Of a stretch of 64,000 nt of DNA, positions 17,609-26,719 are shown in pieces. The position numbers were made by a program, and so were the translations under genes. Where the stretch lies: positions 16,502-80,501 of the forward strand of contig NZ_JAHLKM010000011.1 in the NCBI RefSeq assembly GCF_024449025.1, in the 5' to 3' direction. The stretch is from Natronomonas aquatica. Its GTDB lineage: Archaea; Halobacteriota; Halobacteria; Halobacteriales; Haloarculaceae. A model generated the notes under the pieces. It was not told where the DNA came from, did no database searches, and saw nothing but the letters and a program-made list of their open reading frames with translations. The first letter of the stretch is position 1, and every line of letters starts with the position of its first letter.

Positions 17609-18070
17609 TCAGCCCGACGGTTCTTTTAACGACAGCGCCGTCCGCTCGAACGAACAGACCAGCGGTTCCTCCGGATCGTTCACTTTGAACACCTCGACGC
17701 GCATCGTGACGATGCCCCGTTCGCCGTCGCTGGTCTCCCGTTTGTCCGTCACCGTCGACTGGACCCGGATCGTATCGCCGTGAAAGACGGGGTTGGGGTG
17801 TTCGACGTTGTCATACGAGAGGTTGGCGACGATGGTCCCGTCTGTCGTCTTGGGGATCGTCAGCCCGACCGCGAGGCTCATCGTATAGAGACCGTTGACG
17901 AGCCGTTCGCCGAAGTCGGTGCCGGCGGCGAACTCGGCGTCGAGGTGCAGCGGCTGTTGGTTCATCGTCATATCGCAGAAGGCCTGGTTGTCGGCCTCCG
18001 AGATCGTGCGCCGTTTGTCGTGTTCGATGGTCTCGCCGACCTCGAACTCCTCGTAGTATTTTCCGGTCAT
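17609..18070 (-). CDS. MaoC-like hotdog enoyl-CoA hydratase (itaconyl/3-methylglutaconyl type)
   Basis: 153 residues, a complete single hotdog domain. It opens TGKYYEEFEVGETIEHDKRR and carries the active-site segment TMNQQPLHLDAEFAAGTDFG, where the GDxNPLH consensus of R-specific hydratases is changed (Asp to Asn, Asn to Gln). From memory, the same variant type is seen in MaoC proteins encoded beside methylcrotonyl-CoA carboxylase in actinobacterial leucine operons. The C-terminal half has HPNPVFHGDTIRVQSTV. It is the last gene of the minus-strand set and starts 15 bases after the carboxylase gene. Most likely it hydrates a branched enoyl-CoA such as 3-methylglutaconyl-CoA. Confidence 0.85.
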   Translation of the reverse strand: MTGKYYEEFEVGETIEHDKRRTISEADNQAFCDMTMNQQPLHLDAEFAAGTDFGERLVNGLYTMSLAVGLTIPKTTDGTIVANLSYDNVEHPNPVFHGDTIRVQSTVTDKRETSDGERGIVTMRVEVFKVNDPEEPLVCSFERTALSLKEPSG

Positions 18071-18085
18071 GTGTCGTCTCCGTCC

Positions 18086-19819
18086 CTACAGGACGGTGCC
18101 GTGTTTCTTGTCCGGTAGCTCCTTTTCGATGCCTTCGTAGAACGCAAAGCGGTTCGAAAGCTCCTCCCGTAGCGTGCTCGGCGGGACGACCTCGTCTATG
18201 ACGACCTCGCTTGCCATCCGGCGGGCGTCGATGTCCTCTCGGAACTGCTCGCGGAGCTCTTTTTCCGTCTGTTTCCGTTCCGCCTCGTTGTCGATCTCGG
18301 CCAGCTTGCGGGCGTAGACGGCGTTGATCGCCGCTTCTGGCCCCATGATCGCGATCTCGCCCGAGGGCAGCGCGAGCGTCGATTCGGGGTCGTACGCCGG
18401 CCCGGACATCGCGTAGATGCCGGCGCCGTAGGCCTTCCGGACGACGACACACTGTTTCGGCACCGTCGCCGAGGAGGTCGCGTAGATCATCTTCTTGCCC
18501 TGCTCTAAGATGCCCTCCTTTTCGACCCCCGAGCCGGCCATAAATCCCGGCGTGTCCGTGAGGTACAGAAGGGGGACGTTGTAGGCGTCACACGTCCAGA
18601 TGAACTCCCCCGCCTTCTCGGCGGCGTCGGGGAAGATCGCGCCGGCCCGGTGGGCGGGCTGGTTGGCGACGATCCCGATCGGCCGGCCGTCGATGCGGGC
18701 AAATCCCGTGAGGATCTCCTTGCCGTACTCCGGTCTGAGTTCGAACCACGAGCCGGTGTCGACGACCCGGTCGATGAGATCGACCATGTCGTACCCCCGG
18801 TTCGGTGCCTCCGGAATGACGCCGTCGATTTCCTCCGGGGGAGATGCCGGCGGCTTCCCCCCGGTTCGGGGCGGCTTCTCGTCGCTGTTGTCCGGGAGGT
18901 AGCCGATCAACTGGGCGACGAGTTCGCGGGCGTGTTCCTCGTCCTCCGCCACGAGATCCGCGCTGCCGGAGTGTTTCGCGTGGACGTCGGGACCGCCCAG
19001 CTCCTTTAGGCTGATCTCCTCGCCGGTGACCATCTCGACCATCCGCGGGCTGGCGATCGCCATCGAGCTCATCCCCCGGACCATGACGGTGAAATCAGCG
19101 AAGACGGGGGTGTAGGCCGCCCCGGCGATACACGGGCCGTACAGCACACAGATCTGTGGCACCCGTCCCGAGAGCATCGAGTGGTTGTAGTAGTACTTCC
19201 CGATGCCCTCCCGGTTGGCAAAAAAGCCCGTCTGCTGGTCGATCCGGCCGCCCGAGGAGTCCATCAGGTACAACACCGGCCGCCCGGTCTTCAGCGCGCG
19301 CTGTTGCATCCGGAGGAACTTCTCGACGCCCTTGGCGGCCATGCTGCCCCGCTTGACCGTGTAGTCGTTGGCCATGAAGTGAAGATCGCGGCCCTCGAAC
19401 GCCGCGCCGCCGGTGATGAGCCCGTCGGCCGGCAGCACGTCCTCGGCGTCGAACTCCGCGAACTTCCCGTCCTCGAAGAGAAAGCCCTCCTCCCCGAACC
19501 ACAACTCCAGGCGGTCCCGGACGAACTTCTTGCCCTGTTCGGGGAGCTGGTCTTTGTACTTCTGTTTGCCGCCGGATTCGATCTCCCCGATCTCCTCCCA
19601 CAGCCGTTCTTCACGTTCGGTCGGGCCGAGATCGGGTTCCGGTTCCGGTTCGGCTCCGCCCGCGGAGTCGCCGCGGTCGCCACCGTCGTAGCTCGCCGTC
19701 CCGAGTTCCTCGTCGTCGGCCGAGACGACCGTCACGTCCTCTTCGAACCGCGCAACGAGCGCTTCGGCGAGCGCCCGGGCCGTCTCCGCCGTCATCTCGC
19801 GTTTGACACTGACCTTCAT
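18086..19819 (-). CDS. Acyl-CoA carboxylase, carboxyltransferase (beta) subunit with N-terminal extension
   Basis: 577 residues; usual PccB/MccB subunits are about 510-540. The carboxyltransferase core starts near residue 80 (EREERLWEEIGEIESGG) and contains ITGGAAFEGRDLHFMANDYT, YLMDSSGGRIDQQTGFFANR, GPCIAGAAYTPVFADF, IVANQPAHRAGAIF and TDTPGFMAGSGVE. The first 75 residues (KVSVKREMTAETARALAEAL, then an acidic Glu/Pro linker) are extra and look like a small helix-strand domain. The gene lies between the acyl-CoA dehydrogenase and the MaoC-like hydratase; no biotin carboxylase subunit is in the window. Context favours methylcrotonyl-CoA rather than propionyl-CoA as substrate, but this is inference. 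Confidence 0.9.
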   Translation of the reverse strand: MKVSVKREMTAETARALAEALVARFEEDVTVVSADDEELGTASYDGGDRGDSAGGAEPEPEPDLGPTEREERLWEEIGEIESGGKQKYKDQLPEQGKKFVRDRLELWFGEEGFLFEDGKFAEFDAEDVLPADGLITGGAAFEGRDLHFMANDYTVKRGSMAAKGVEKFLRMQQRALKTGRPVLYLMDSSGGRIDQQTGFFANREGIGKYYYNHSMLSGRVPQICVLYGPCIAGAAYTPVFADFTVMVRGMSSMAIASPRMVEMVTGEEISLKELGGPDVHAKHSGSADLVAEDEEHARELVAQLIGYLPDNSDEKPPRTGGKPPASPPEEIDGVIPEAPNRGYDMVDLIDRVVDTGSWFELRPEYGKEILTGFARIDGRPIGIVANQPAHRAGAIFPDAAEKAGEFIWTCDAYNVPLLYLTDTPGFMAGSGVEKEGILEQGKKMIYATSSATVPKQCVVVRKAYGAGIYAMSGPAYDPESTLALPSGEIAIMGPEAAINAVYARKLAEIDNEAERKQTEKELREQFREDIDARRMASEVVIDEVVPPSTLREELSNRFAFYEGIEKELPDKKHGTVL

Positions 19820-19856
19820 CGCTCCCTCCCGCTTAGAGCGTCCGTCCCGAGCATGC

Positions 19857-21023
19857 TCAGTACGCTCTCGGGAAGCCGATCTCCTGGCTGATGTGGTTGT
19901 ACGCCATCTGCTGGGTGACCGGCGCCAGCCGGGTCAGATTGATTTCGCGCCACCACCGTTCGACGTCGTACTCCGTGGCGTACCCCCAGCCACCGAAGGC
20001 CTGCATCGACTGTTTGACCGTCTCGATGCCGGCCTCGACGGCCGTCGCCTTCGCGACGTTCGTCTCGTAGCCGCAGGGCTCGCCCTGCTCGTAGAGGTGT
20101 TCGGCCTTTTTTCGCATCTGGACGGCCGCTTCCATGCGGGCGTAGGGTTTCGCGATCGGGAAGGAGACCGCCTGATGGGTCCCGATCGGCGCGCCGAAGA
20201 CCTCCCGGTCGTTGGCGTACTCGATCGCGGCGTCGGCGGCCAGTTTGCCGATCCCCGTGCCGGCGGCCGCAAAGCCGATCCGCTCGGGGTTGAGCATCTC
20301 GACCAGCGCCCACCACCCCTCGTCGCGCTCGCCGAGGAGGTTCGATTCGGGGACGCGGACGTCCTCGAAGAACACCTCACAGGACTTCGAGTAGTTCATC
20401 GCGTGTTTTTCGATCGGCGAGACGTCGATTCCCGGCGAGTCCATGTCGACGATAAGGAGGCTGATCCCGTCCGTCCCGCGGTCGACCTCATCGCGCGGCG
20501 TCGTCCGCGTGACGAGTATCATGTTGTCGGCCCGGTCGGCGAAGGTGATCCAGGCCTTCTGGCCGTTGAGGACGTACTCGTCGCCGTCCTTCTCGGCGCG
20601 AGTGGCGACGTTGAGGGTGTTCGTCCCCGCCTCGGGTTCGGTGATCCCGATAGAGAAGTTCCGGTCGCCGGCCGCGATGTCGGTGAGATACGTCTCTTTC
20701 TGTTCGCCGGTGCCGCGCTCTTTCAGCCCGACCGTCGCCATGCCGGCGGTCAACACCAGATACCAGGTGCCGGCCATTCCACAGCCCTCCGCACAGAGCG
20801 TCTCCATCGCGAGGCCGAGTTCGCCCATTCCCATGCCGGCCCCGCCGTATTCTTCGGGGACGAGCAGCCCGTGGAAGCCGGCCTCGCCGAGTTCGTCCCA
20901 AAAGCCCGCCGCGAACTCCCCGTTCTCCTCTTTTTCTCGCCAGTACTCGGGACCGAACTCGGTCGCGATCTCCGTCGCCGTCGCGGAGATCATCGAGTGT
21001 TCGGTACTCGTCTCGGAGGTCAT
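19857..21023 (-). CDS. Acyl-CoA dehydrogenase, isovaleryl/long-chain base type
   Basis: 388 residues from the ATG at 21023 (MTSETSTEHSMIS). FAD/substrate motifs are SIGITEPEAGTNTLNVA and NGQKAWITFADRADN. The C-terminal loop that carries the base in standard enzymes (YEGTxE) reads LTRLAPVTQQMAYNHI and has no glutamate, while the earlier helix reads LNPERIGFAAAG, placing a glutamate where isovaleryl-CoA and long-chain dehydrogenases carry their base. That suggests a branched or long acyl substrate. It is flanked by an acyl-CoA synthetase and a carboxylase subunit on the same strand, which supports isovaleryl-CoA oxidation. Confidence 0.9.
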   Translation of the reverse strand: MTSETSTEHSMISATATEIATEFGPEYWREKEENGEFAAGFWDELGEAGFHGLLVPEEYGGAGMGMGELGLAMETLCAEGCGMAGTWYLVLTAGMATVGLKERGTGEQKETYLTDIAAGDRNFSIGITEPEAGTNTLNVATRAEKDGDEYVLNGQKAWITFADRADNMILVTRTTPRDEVDRGTDGISLLIVDMDSPGIDVSPIEKHAMNYSKSCEVFFEDVRVPESNLLGERDEGWWALVEMLNPERIGFAAAGTGIGKLAADAAIEYANDREVFGAPIGTHQAVSFPIAKPYARMEAAVQMRKKAEHLYEQGEPCGYETNVAKATAVEAGIETVKQSMQAFGGWGYATEYDVERWWREINLTRLAPVTQQMAYNHISQEIGFPRAY

Positions 21024-21116
21024 TAGTTTCGCTGGGTCGCCCACCGCATTAGTTGTTTGTGTCCCCCAGAATAACGCGTCTGTCGGCGGCAAACGGGCCG
21101 GAGACGGACGGGACGA

Positions 21117-23111
21117 CTACCGTGCCTCTTCGATCCCCTCGAGCGCTTCGGGGTTCTCGATGCTGCTCATGTCACCGAGGTCCTCGCCGGTGTAGGTGGC
21201 CTCGATCGCCCGTCGGATGATCTTCCCGGATTGTGTTTTGGGGAACTCGTCGACGAACCGCACTTCCCGGGGTCGGAACGGTTTGCCCTGTTCTTCGCCG
21301 ACCAGTTCGCGGATCTCCTCGCGGAGCCCCTCGGTCTCCTCGACGCCCTCCTCGACGACGATGTACAGCACGACCGCGGTCCCGGTCGTGTCGTCGGGAA
21401 CGCCGACAGCGGCGGCCTGGTTGACGTCGTCGTGTTCCATCGCCGCCCCCTCGATCTCGGCGGGGCCGACCTTCCGGCCCGCGACGTTCAACGCGTCGTC
21501 GGCCCGCCCGTGGAGGAACCAGAAGCCGTCTTCGTCCTTCTGGGCCCAGTCGCCGTGGTTCCACATCGGCGGATCCTGGAACGCCGACCAGTACTCGTGG
21601 AGGTACCGCTCGTCGCCGCCCCACAGCGATTTGGTCATCGCGGGGTTCGAATCGCGGGCGACCAGATAGCCGCGTTCGTTGTCCTCCTTGATCGACTCGC
21701 CCGTCTCGTCGACGATGTCGATGTCCATCCCCAGTCCGGGCCCGCCGAGCGTGCAGGGCTTCAGCGGCTGGGTCGGCATCGGCATCAGGAAACAGCCGAC
21801 GATCTCGGTGCCACCGGAGATGTTGACGATCGGCGTCTCGCCGCCGCCGACGTGTTCGTAGAACCACAGCCACGACTCGGGATCCCACGGCTCGCCGGTC
21901 GAACCCAGCAGTCGGAGACTGGAGAGGTCGTGGCCCTCGATCCACTCGTCGCCCTGCTTGCGGAGCGCCCGGATCGCCGTCGGCGAGATGCCGAACTGGG
22001 TGATTCCGTGCCGGTCGATCAGCTTCCAGAAGCGATCCGGCTGGGGGTGGTCCGGGGCACCCTCGTACATGACGACCGTGCCGCCGAAGGTGTGGGTGCC
22101 GATGAGCGACCACGGCCCCATCATCCAGCCGATATCCGAGACCCAGAAGAACCGGTCGGCGGGCTTGAGATCGAACCCGAAGTACACCTCCTTGGCCGGC
22201 TGGAGCAGGGCGCCGGCGTGGGTGTGGACGATCCCCTTCGGCTTGCCGGTCGTCCCCGAGGAGTACAGGAGCATCGACTCTTGGTCGCTGTCGAGGGATT
22301 TCGTCTCGTACTCGTCGGACTGCGTTTCGACGGCGTCGGCCCACCACGCGTCCCGATCGTCGTTCCAGGGAATCTCGATCCCGTCGTCGTCGCTCGCGCC
22401 GAGCCGGTCGTAGACGACGGTGTGTTCGACGTGGCCCACCTCGTCGATGGCCTCGTCGGCCGCGTCTTTGAGTGTGATCTCGTCTCCCCGGCGGTAGAAG
22501 CCGTCGCCGGTGAAAAGCACCGAACACGCCGAGGCGTCGATCCGGGTGGCGGTCGCGTCGACGCCGAACCCCGAGAAGATCGGGACGGCGATGGCGCCGG
22601 CCTTGAAACAGCCATAGAGGATCGAGATGACCTCCGGGACCATCGGCATGTAGAGTCCGACCGTGTCGCCGGTCTCGATCCCGACCGACTCGAGGTAGTT
22701 CGCGACCTGGTTGGACCCCCTGTGGAGTTCGTGGTACGTGAGCTCCCGGACTTCGCCGTCCTCGCCCTCCCAGATGCAGGCGATCCTGTTTCTGGTCTCG
22801 CTGTCGAGGGCGCCGTGGCGGTCGACGGTGTTGTGGGCGACGTTCAACTCGGCGCCGGGGTACCACTCGGAGAACTGCGGACCGTCGGTGTCGTCCCGGA
22901 CGGTGTCGTAGGGTTCATAGAACTCGATGCCGAGATAGTCGGGGAGTTCGTCCCAGAACCACTCGATGTCGGTCGTCGTCCGCTCTATGAGTTCGTCGTA
23001 ATCCGCGATGTCGTACTCCTCCATGAACGCCGTGACGTTCGCCGATTCGACGAACGCCTCGTCGGGTTCGTGGACGATCTCGTCGCGTAGCGCCTCGATA
23101 TCTTTCGTCAT
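21117..23111 (-). CDS. AMP-forming acyl-CoA synthetase (Acs/acetoacetyl-CoA synthetase-like)
   Basis: 664 residues with the long N-terminal Acs domain (FWDELPDYLGIEFYEPYD) and all adenylation motifs: LLYSSGTTGKPKGIVHTH, the A5 region NISGGTEIVG, HGDWAQKDEDGFWFLHGRAD and the C-terminal lysine in KTQSGKIIRRAIE. Acetate-specific enzymes have a bulky Trp next to A5 (YWQTE); here it is SGGTE, as in acetoacetyl-CoA or larger-acyl synthetases, so the pocket should accept more than acetate. As first gene of the branched-chain set it probably activates isovalerate or a related short branched acid. Confidence 0.92.
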   Translation of the reverse strand: MTKDIEALRDEIVHEPDEAFVESANVTAFMEEYDIADYDELIERTTTDIEWFWDELPDYLGIEFYEPYDTVRDDTDGPQFSEWYPGAELNVAHNTVDRHGALDSETRNRIACIWEGEDGEVRELTYHELHRGSNQVANYLESVGIETGDTVGLYMPMVPEVISILYGCFKAGAIAVPIFSGFGVDATATRIDASACSVLFTGDGFYRRGDEITLKDAADEAIDEVGHVEHTVVYDRLGASDDDGIEIPWNDDRDAWWADAVETQSDEYETKSLDSDQESMLLYSSGTTGKPKGIVHTHAGALLQPAKEVYFGFDLKPADRFFWVSDIGWMMGPWSLIGTHTFGGTVVMYEGAPDHPQPDRFWKLIDRHGITQFGISPTAIRALRKQGDEWIEGHDLSSLRLLGSTGEPWDPESWLWFYEHVGGGETPIVNISGGTEIVGCFLMPMPTQPLKPCTLGGPGLGMDIDIVDETGESIKEDNERGYLVARDSNPAMTKSLWGGDERYLHEYWSAFQDPPMWNHGDWAQKDEDGFWFLHGRADDALNVAGRKVGPAEIEGAAMEHDDVNQAAAVGVPDDTTGTAVVLYIVVEEGVEETEGLREEIRELVGEEQGKPFRPREVRFVDEFPKTQSGKIIRRAIEATYTGEDLGDMSSIENPEALEGIEEAR

Positions 23112-23365
23112 TGTTCGTGATTGTGCGGCGGTTTTCCTCGCGCGTTCTTTACTCTAACGGTGGGTGGCTTCCGCTCGGGTGCCGACGGGGTTTCGCGGAC
23201 AGGGGTCTCCCGTCACGATCGGTAGCCCCTGTATACCTGAAAGCCTCCCCCGATATGTCCTCGGTTCGCACCGACAAACGATCGCTACCGAGGGAGACTC
23301 CCGGTTTTTACTGGCGAGCGGCCCATCTGATACCCTTCGTCGTATTTTATGATTATTTATAGAAA

Positions 23366-23374
23366 TTTTTATAA
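23366..23374 (+). promoter_or_regulatory. TATA box of the tctC operon
   Basis: TTTTTATAA lies 26-34 bases before the ATG at 23400, the spacing of a leaderless haloarchaeal transcript. This supports 23400 as the start rather than the downstream ATG at 23415. Confidence 0.6.
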
Positions 23375-23399
23375 CCATAGACTCTTGACATCTGTTCGT

Positions 23400-24503
23400 A
23401 TGCCAGATGATAGCATGAGTTTCGACAGGCGAACGTTCCTTCGGACAGGGGTTACCGGTGTCGCCGGAGTCGGCCTAGCGGGCTGTTCCGGCAACGGAGG
23501 CAACGGCGGCAACGGTGGCAACGGTGGCAACGGTGGCAACGGTGGCAACGGTGGCAACGGCGGCGGAAACGGCGACGGCAACGGTGGCGGTGACGATGGC
23601 TCCGACGGCGGATCGGGTGGAAGCGACTACCCGTCACAGGACATCGAGATGATTGTCCCGTGGGCCTCCGGCGGCGGGACCGACCGGACGGGCCGCAAGC
23701 TGGCGGAGCTCGGGAGCGAGGAGATCGACCCCTCCGTTTTCGTCTCGAACGTGACCGGCGGCACCGGGAGCGTCGGCCACCGGGAGATGGCCAACGCCGA
23801 CCCCGACGGGCACGTGATCGGCACGCTGGACATCACGATCACACAGATCGAACACATGGGCATCGCGGACATCAACCACGAGGAGTTCTCGCCCATCCTC
23901 CAGTACAACACCGACCCGGCGGCGATCACGGTCAGCGAGGACGCCGAATGGGACACGATCGGCGATCTCGTCGCGGCCGCCGAGGAGAACCCCGGGGAGA
24001 TCTCCATCTCCAACGCCGGGACCGGCGGCGTCTGGCACATCGCGGCGGCCGGGTTCGCCCAGGAAGCCGGCGCGGAGTTCGAACACGTACCGTACGACGG
24101 CGGGAACCCGGCCGCACAGGCGGTCCTCGGTGGCGAGGTCGATGCCACCGCGGCAAGCGCCGTCGAAGTCCGGCCGCTGCTCGATGAGGGGCTGAAACTC
24201 CTGGCGGTCATGAGCGAGGAGCCGCTCGATTGGGCGGACGCCCCGACCCTCCAGGGGGAAGGTATCGACTGGTCCTTCGGTGCCTGGCGTGGTCTCGGAG
24301 CGCCGCTCGACGTCCCGCAGGAACGGCTCGATTTCCTCGAGGAGACGTTCACCGCCGTCTACGAGAGCGAGGAGTTCCAGAGCTTCATGGAGGAGCAGGG
24401 CTTCGGGACGGTGCACCGAACCTCCGACGAGTTCGCTGACTTCATGGACGAACAGTACGAGACCATGGGCACGCTGATCGAGAACCTCGGTCTCAACGAA
24501 TAA
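23400..24503 (+). CDS. tctC: Tripartite tricarboxylate transporter substrate-binding lipoprotein TctC
   Basis: 367 residues. The N-terminus has a twin-arginine signal (FDRRTFLRTG) and a lipobox (LAGC), so it should be exported folded by Tat and lipid-anchored outside the cell, as usual for haloarchaeal binding proteins. A Gly/Asn repeat linker (about residues 31-65) tethers the binding domain, which starts DYPSQDIEMIVPWASGGGTD, the classic TctC/Bug-family strand, and continues with the NVTGGTGSVG loop. It delivers a carboxylated solute to TctBA, encoded next. The ligand cannot be told; Bug proteins bind di/tricarboxylates, aromatic acids and similar anions. Confidence 0.93.
   Translation: MPDDSMSFDRRTFLRTGVTGVAGVGLAGCSGNGGNGGNGGNGGNGGNGGNGGNGGGNGDGNGGGDDGSDGGSGGSDYPSQDIEMIVPWASGGGTDRTGRKLAELGSEEIDPSVFVSNVTGGTGSVGHREMANADPDGHVIGTLDITITQIEHMGIADINHEEFSPILQYNTDPAAITVSEDAEWDTIGDLVAAAEENPGEISISNAGTGGVWHIAAAGFAQEAGAEFEHVPYDGGNPAAQAVLGGEVDATAASAVEVRPLLDEGLKLLAVMSEEPLDWADAPTLQGEGIDWSFGAWRGLGAPLDVPQERLDFLEETFTAVYESEEFQSFMEEQGFGTVHRTSDEFADFMDEQYETMGTLIENLGLNE
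23490..23561 (+). repeat. 9-bp tandem repeat encoding Gly-Asn-Gly linker
   Basis: Eight near-identical copies of GGCAACGGN run head to tail, differing only in the last base. They encode the flexible Gly-Asn-Gly linker just after the lipobox cysteine of TctC. Copy number could change by slippage without a frameshift. Confidence 0.9.
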
Positions 24504-24560
24504 TCCCCATCAGGTATCCGCACAATTTTAATAGTTTTCCCTGAAGGGGAGTAACATATC

Positions 24561-25067
24561 ATGGCAGTCGAAATTAAACATACGGAGAAGGTCGGCGCAG
24601 TACTGTTCTTGGCACTGTCGGTCGCCGTGTTCTACATATCCGGGCAGTTTCCGGAACCGCCGACGGAAACCGGCCCCGGGTCGTACCCCCGGGTGATCGT
24701 CACGCTCATTTCGATCTTCGCTCTGATACAGATCGGACGGAGCCTCTATAGGGGCGAGACGACGACCCACGAGGTCACGATCCCGGCGGCCAAGCGGGTG
24801 GCGACCGTCTCGGCGCTGATCGTAGCGTACGTTCTCACGATGTCGTATCTCGGGTTCCTGATCGGAACGGCGCTGTTTCTCGCGGCCACGATCCGCTACT
24901 CGGGCGGAACGAACCCTATCAGGATCACGGCCGTCTCGGCGCTGGTCCCGATCGTCCTCTATTATGCGTTCGGGGCGTTCCTCCGCGTTCGTCTCCCGGA
25001 AAACCCCTTCTTTTCGGTCGCCAGGCTGCTCCCCCCGCTACCGCTCGCTGTCGGGGTGATCGGCTGA
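24561..25067 (+). CDS. tctB: Tripartite tricarboxylate transporter small membrane subunit TctB
   Basis: 168 residues with four hydrophobic segments (about 13-30, 45-60, 78-105 and 115-130 onward). The start EKVGAVLFLALSVAVFYIS and the FPEPPTETGPGSYPRVIV loop after the first segment are typical of TctB. A GGGGAG site precedes the ATG. It ends TGA immediately before the ATG of tctA, so the two are tightly coupled. TctB is the small subunit of the secondary transporter. Confidence 0.88.
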   Translation: MAVEIKHTEKVGAVLFLALSVAVFYISGQFPEPPTETGPGSYPRVIVTLISIFALIQIGRSLYRGETTTHEVTIPAAKRVATVSALIVAYVLTMSYLGFLIGTALFLAATIRYSGGTNPIRITAVSALVPIVLYYAFGAFLRVRLPENPFFSVARLLPPLPLAVGVIG

Positions 25068-26615
25068 ATGACCCTCGGGTTCGTCAACGGGGTCATTCAG
25101 GGTGCAGCACTCGTCTTTCAGCCGTTCGCGTTCCTGCTCATCCTCATCGGCGTCACGCTCGGTATCATCATGGGATCGATCCCCGGGATGACGGCGACGA
25201 TGACCGTCGCCGTGCTCGTCTCGTTCACCTTCGGGATGCAGCCCGCCGAGGGGATGATGCTCCTTTTGGGTATCTACGGGGGAGCCCTCTATGCCGGTTC
25301 CATCCCCGCGATACTCATCCGGACGCCGGGGACGCCGAGCGCCGCCGCGACGATCTTCGATGGCTTCCCGCTCTCACAGCAGGGCCGGGCCGGCTATGCG
25401 ATCGGTATCGCGACCGTGGCTTCGTTCATCGGCGGCGCCACGAGCGTCGTCATCATCACCTTCCTCGCGCCGGAGATCGCGGAGATCGCCCTGAACTTCC
25501 AGTCGCCGGAGTTCTTCGCGCTCGCGTTCTTCGGACTGACCATCATCTCGTCGGTCAGCGGCGACTCTGTGGTGAAGGGGATGATCTCCGGGCTGTTGGG
25601 GATGTTGCTCGCGACGGTCGGTCTCGACCCCATGCAGGGGTTCCCCCGGTTCGCCTTCGGGTACACACAGCTCTCGGCCGGCTTCCAGTTCATCGCGATC
25701 ATGATCGGGCTGTTCGGCATCGCCGAGGGGCTCTCCCGGTACGCCAAGACGCTCCGCGACACCGAGGTGAAACAGAACTTCACGAACATCTGGCCGAGCA
25801 TCGGCGACCTCCAGAAGATCCGAAACGTCACGCTCGCCTCGAGTTTCGTGGGAACGTTCATTGGGGCGCTCCCGGGTGCGGGCGGTGACATCGCCTCGTT
25901 CGTCACGTACAACGAGGCGAAACGCTGGATATCGAACGCCAAACCGCCGTTCGGCGAGGGCAACATCAACGGTGTCGCCGCCGCCGAGTCCGGGAACAAC
26001 GCCAGTACCGGCGGGGCGCTCGTTCCCACGCTCACTCTCGGTATCCCGGGCGACTCCGTCACGGCCATCCTCATCGGCGCGCTCATGGTCCACGGCTTGC
26101 GTCCCGGCCCCCGGCTGTTCCGGACGGAACCGCAACTGGTGTACGCCATCTTCGTCGGGTTCTTTACGGTATACGTCGTCATCCTGCTCGCCGGACTGCT
26201 CGGCGCGCGAGCGTGGGCGCGCATCATCAGCTTCCCACAGCAGTACCTCTGGCCGGTGATCTTCGTGCTGTGTGTCCTCGGGTCGATCGCGCTCCGCGGG
26301 AACCTCTTCGACGTGTGGGCGATGGTCGCGGCGGGTATACTGGGCTTTCTGCTGCGCGAGGACGGGTACCCCCTCGCGCCGATGGTGCTCGGTATGATCC
26401 TCGGACCGATCGCCGAGGAGAACCTCCGCCGCTCGCTGGAACTGTCGAGTGGGTCCTGGTCGATCTTCATCCAGGACCCGATCGCGGCGGCGATCCTCGG
26501 GCTGGCGGCGCTGTCGCTCCTGTCGCCGCTGTTCCTCGGTGGCGTCGGAGAATCCACCGAGAGCGGATCGGAAAGCGAAGGCGAAGACGACGGTGACGCT
26601 GAAGGCGAGGACTGA
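25068..26615 (+). CDS. tctA: Tripartite tricarboxylate transporter large membrane subunit TctA
   Basis: 515 residues with about twelve membrane segments. Signature TctA loops are present: GIIMGSIPGMTATMTVAVLV, GGALYAGSIPAILIRTPGTP, GALPGAGGDIASFVTYNEAK and AAAESGNNASTGGALVPTL. The two-fold repeated GxxPGxxxx pattern is the family hallmark. With TctC and TctB it forms a sodium- or proton-driven importer of carboxylated solutes. The acidic C-terminal tail (STESGSESEGEDDGDAEGED) is a haloarchaeal feature. Transcription probably ends in the 100 bases before the convergent UspA gene. Confidence 0.95.
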   Translation: MTLGFVNGVIQGAALVFQPFAFLLILIGVTLGIIMGSIPGMTATMTVAVLVSFTFGMQPAEGMMLLLGIYGGALYAGSIPAILIRTPGTPSAAATIFDGFPLSQQGRAGYAIGIATVASFIGGATSVVIITFLAPEIAEIALNFQSPEFFALAFFGLTIISSVSGDSVVKGMISGLLGMLLATVGLDPMQGFPRFAFGYTQLSAGFQFIAIMIGLFGIAEGLSRYAKTLRDTEVKQNFTNIWPSIGDLQKIRNVTLASSFVGTFIGALPGAGGDIASFVTYNEAKRWISNAKPPFGEGNINGVAAAESGNNASTGGALVPTLTLGIPGDSVTAILIGALMVHGLRPGPRLFRTEPQLVYAIFVGFFTVYVVILLAGLLGARAWARIISFPQQYLWPVIFVLCVLGSIALRGNLFDVWAMVAAGILGFLLREDGYPLAPMVLGMILGPIAEENLRRSLELSSGSWSIFIQDPIAAAILGLAALSLLSPLFLGGVGESTESGSESEGEDDGDAEGED

Positions 26616-26719
26616 CCTCACCACTCCCCGCCCTCGTCCCCCGATCCGGAAGCTACTGAAACGACGGGCCGACCCGGGCGTTCACACGACCCGGGGCGCG
26701 ATCGGACCCCGTCCGGAAC

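Noticed and set aside
21640..21660. tRNA-like GGTTCGAATC string
   Set aside because: It lies inside the acyl-CoA synthetase gene and no cloverleaf can be formed around it.
21231..23090. 619-residue plus-strand frame over the acyl-CoA synthetase gene
   Set aside because: Antisense shadow; the opposite strand carries all adenylation motifs.
23490..23561. Possible CRISPR-like array
   Set aside because: Nine-base units without spacers, in frame within a coding linker.
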